A stretch of DNA of 46,367 bases. Source: Clostridia bacterium (GTDB lineage Bacteria > Bacillota > Clostridia > Christensenellales > Borkfalkiaceae). The first letter of the stretch is position 1, and each line of letters begins with the position of its first letter. Of the stretch, positions 45,352 to 46,367 are shown piece after piece. Where the stretch lies: positions 1 to 46,367 of the forward strand of contig JAGHJD010000050.1 of NCBI GenBank assembly GCA_017886895.1, written 5' to 3'. Below the pieces are notes generated by a model. It was not told where the DNA came from. It searched no databases and worked only from the letters and a program-made list of their open reading frames with translations. The position numbers and the translations under genes were made by a program.

Positions 45352-45924
45352 GTGGATATCGAAGAGTACAAGGCGTTTACGGCAAAGCGCGGCTATCTCG
45401 CTGCGGGGACGGAAGAGGCGAAGATGATGCGCCCCGCCGCCGTAGAGGCACAGCGCATCACCGCGCAGATAAACGGCGCGTTCCATACGCCCGAGGAGCT
45501 GCGCGTGCTCTTTTCGGAGCTTACGGGGCAGCCCGTGGATGAAAGTTTTGCGCTCTTCCCGCCCGTCTACTCGGACTTCGGGAAAAATATCAGGGTGGGG
45601 AAAAACGTCTTTATCAATTCGGGCTGCTGTTTTCAAGATCAGGGCGGCGTGGAGATCGGCGACGGCTGCCTCATCGGGCATCAGGTCGTCTTTGCGACGC
45701 TGAACCACGATCTTGTGCCGTCAAAGCGCGGGAATATGTTTCCTGCGCCCATTCGGCTGGGGAAAAACGTCTGGGTCGGTTCGCATGCGACGATTCTTGC
45801 AGGGGTCACGGTCGGCGACAACGCCGTCATTGCGGCGGGCGCCGTCGTGGCGAAAGATGTTCCCGCAAATACGGTCGTGGGCGGCGTCCCCGCAAAGGTC
45901 ATCAAAACCATTACCGAGGAATAA
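45352..45924 (+). CDS. Sugar O-acetyltransferase (maltose/galactoside acetyltransferase family, hexapeptide)
   Basis: FPPVYSDFGKNIRVGKNVFINSGCCFQDQGGVEIGDGCLIG...NVWVGSHATILAGVTVGDNAVIAAGAVVAKDVPANTVVGGVPAKVIK. Confidence 0.95.
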   Translation: MDIEEYKAFTAKRGYLAAGTEEAKMMRPAAVEAQRITAQINGAFHTPEELRVLFSELTGQPVDESFALFPPVYSDFGKNIRVGKNVFINSGCCFQDQGGVEIGDGCLIGHQVVFATLNHDLVPSKRGNMFPAPIRLGKNVWVGSHATILAGVTVGDNAVIAAGAVVAKDVPANTVVGGVPAKVIKTITEE

Positions 45925-46025
45925 GATTTTTATTTCGCGGGAGCGGCGGAACAGTTCATTTGTGAAAAACGACTGTAAATTTTTTCACCGAAAGGGAATG
46001 CCGCGTTAAGATGAATGAAAACAGA

Positions 46026-46085
46026 AAAAGAGGCAGTTGCAGGGAAATAGTTTTGCCTATTGCTTGCAATCGCGCCTCTTTTTTT
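46026..46085 (+). terminator. Terminator after acetyltransferase
   Basis: aaaagaggc...gcctctttttttt, with inner gttgca/tgcaat pairing. Confidence 0.75.
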
Positions 46086-46092
46086 ATATAAT
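46064..46092 (+). promoter_or_regulatory. Promoter embedded in terminator 3' arm
   Basis: TTGCAA-N17-TATAAT; predicted TSS about 46099. Confidence 0.7.
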
Positions 46093-46121
46093 AAAAGATG
46101 CTAAGCAGTATATGCGCATGT

Positions 46122-46200
46122 TGCGCGAATGCGCCGATCGCGTCAGACGCAACCTGCGCGGCGTTAAGCTGCGCGTTGCGCGGAGAATCGCGAATAAAAG
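46122..46200 (+). repeat. 79-nt structured repeat, copy 1
   Basis: tgcgcgaatgcgccgatcgcgtcagacgcaacctgcgcggcgttaagctgcgcgttgcgcggagaatcgcgaataaaag; 4 mismatches to copy 2. Confidence 0.95.
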
Positions 46201-46288
46201 AACAGCCTGCACATAGCAGACTGTTCGGTGGCAGGGGAGGCGCTGATTCGTAAGGAGCGGCGCAAAGCCGCGACGGAATAGCGATCGC

Positions 46289-46367
46289 TGCGCGAATGCG
46301 CCGATCGCGTCAGACGCAACCTGCGCGGCGAAAAGCCGCGCGTTGCGCGGAGAATCGCGAAAAAAAG
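46289..46367 (+). repeat. 79-nt structured repeat, copy 2, running to window edge
   Basis: tgcgcgaatgcgccgatcgcgtcagacgcaacctgcgcggcgaaaagccgcgcgttgcgcggagaatcgcgaaaaaaag. Confidence 0.95.

Noticed and set aside
1-46367. CRISPR array, prophage, transposon or toxin-antitoxin system
   Set aside because: No regular repeat-spacer structure, no transposase/integrase/phage genes and no recognisable TA pair seen; the only tandem repeats are the tRNA-flank and 79-nt elements described.

Overview
This 46.4 kb window looks like ordinary chromosome from a GC-rich, low-SD-divergence Clostridia-like Firmicute (inferred from gene content and synteny). No phage, transposase or CRISPR array was seen. Gene order: cinA(3' end)-recA-nadE-rny | divergent ArsR / Cys-rich mini-protein | uvrC-HAD-hprK | orphan solute-binding protein | murB-PHP-whiA-HPr/Crh-like-dnaE-pfkA | fruK/lacC-like kinase-HD | NlpC/P60 (-) | alpha/beta hydrolase | tRNA-Thr(GGT) | decayed tRNA duplication / tRNA-Leu(CAA) (-) | DUF1893-aldo/keto reductase | lexA (-) with SOS box / 8-Cys mini-protein | YdbC-purB | minimal SufC-SufB | ZIP transporter-SDR | SRP RNA (-) | heterodimeric ABC exporter-tautomerase-Mrp | ArsB/SLC13-like permease | GH42-GH3 | flavodoxin-like reductase (-) | HD-cupin-LysR remnant-AKR-acetyltransferase | structured 79-nt repeats at the right edge. 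Most interesting observations: (1) an HPr paralogue at the whiA-linked crh position, whose His15 signature (GLHARPA) has become SYNAYDA while the HprK target motif NAKSIIG is kept, with hprK nearby and rapZ/yvcK missing from the cluster; (2) a consensus promoter embedded in a terminator that fires into a 79-nt hairpin repeat running to the window edge; (3) two unannotated Cys-rich mini-proteins, each divergent from a regulator (ArsR, LexA); (4) a two-gene SufCB system; (5) a 14-bp hairpin in the DUF1893 leader; (6) candidate leaderless transcripts; (7) a tRNA-Leu decay relic and a LysR remnant. All product names come from reading the translations by eye; no database search was run.
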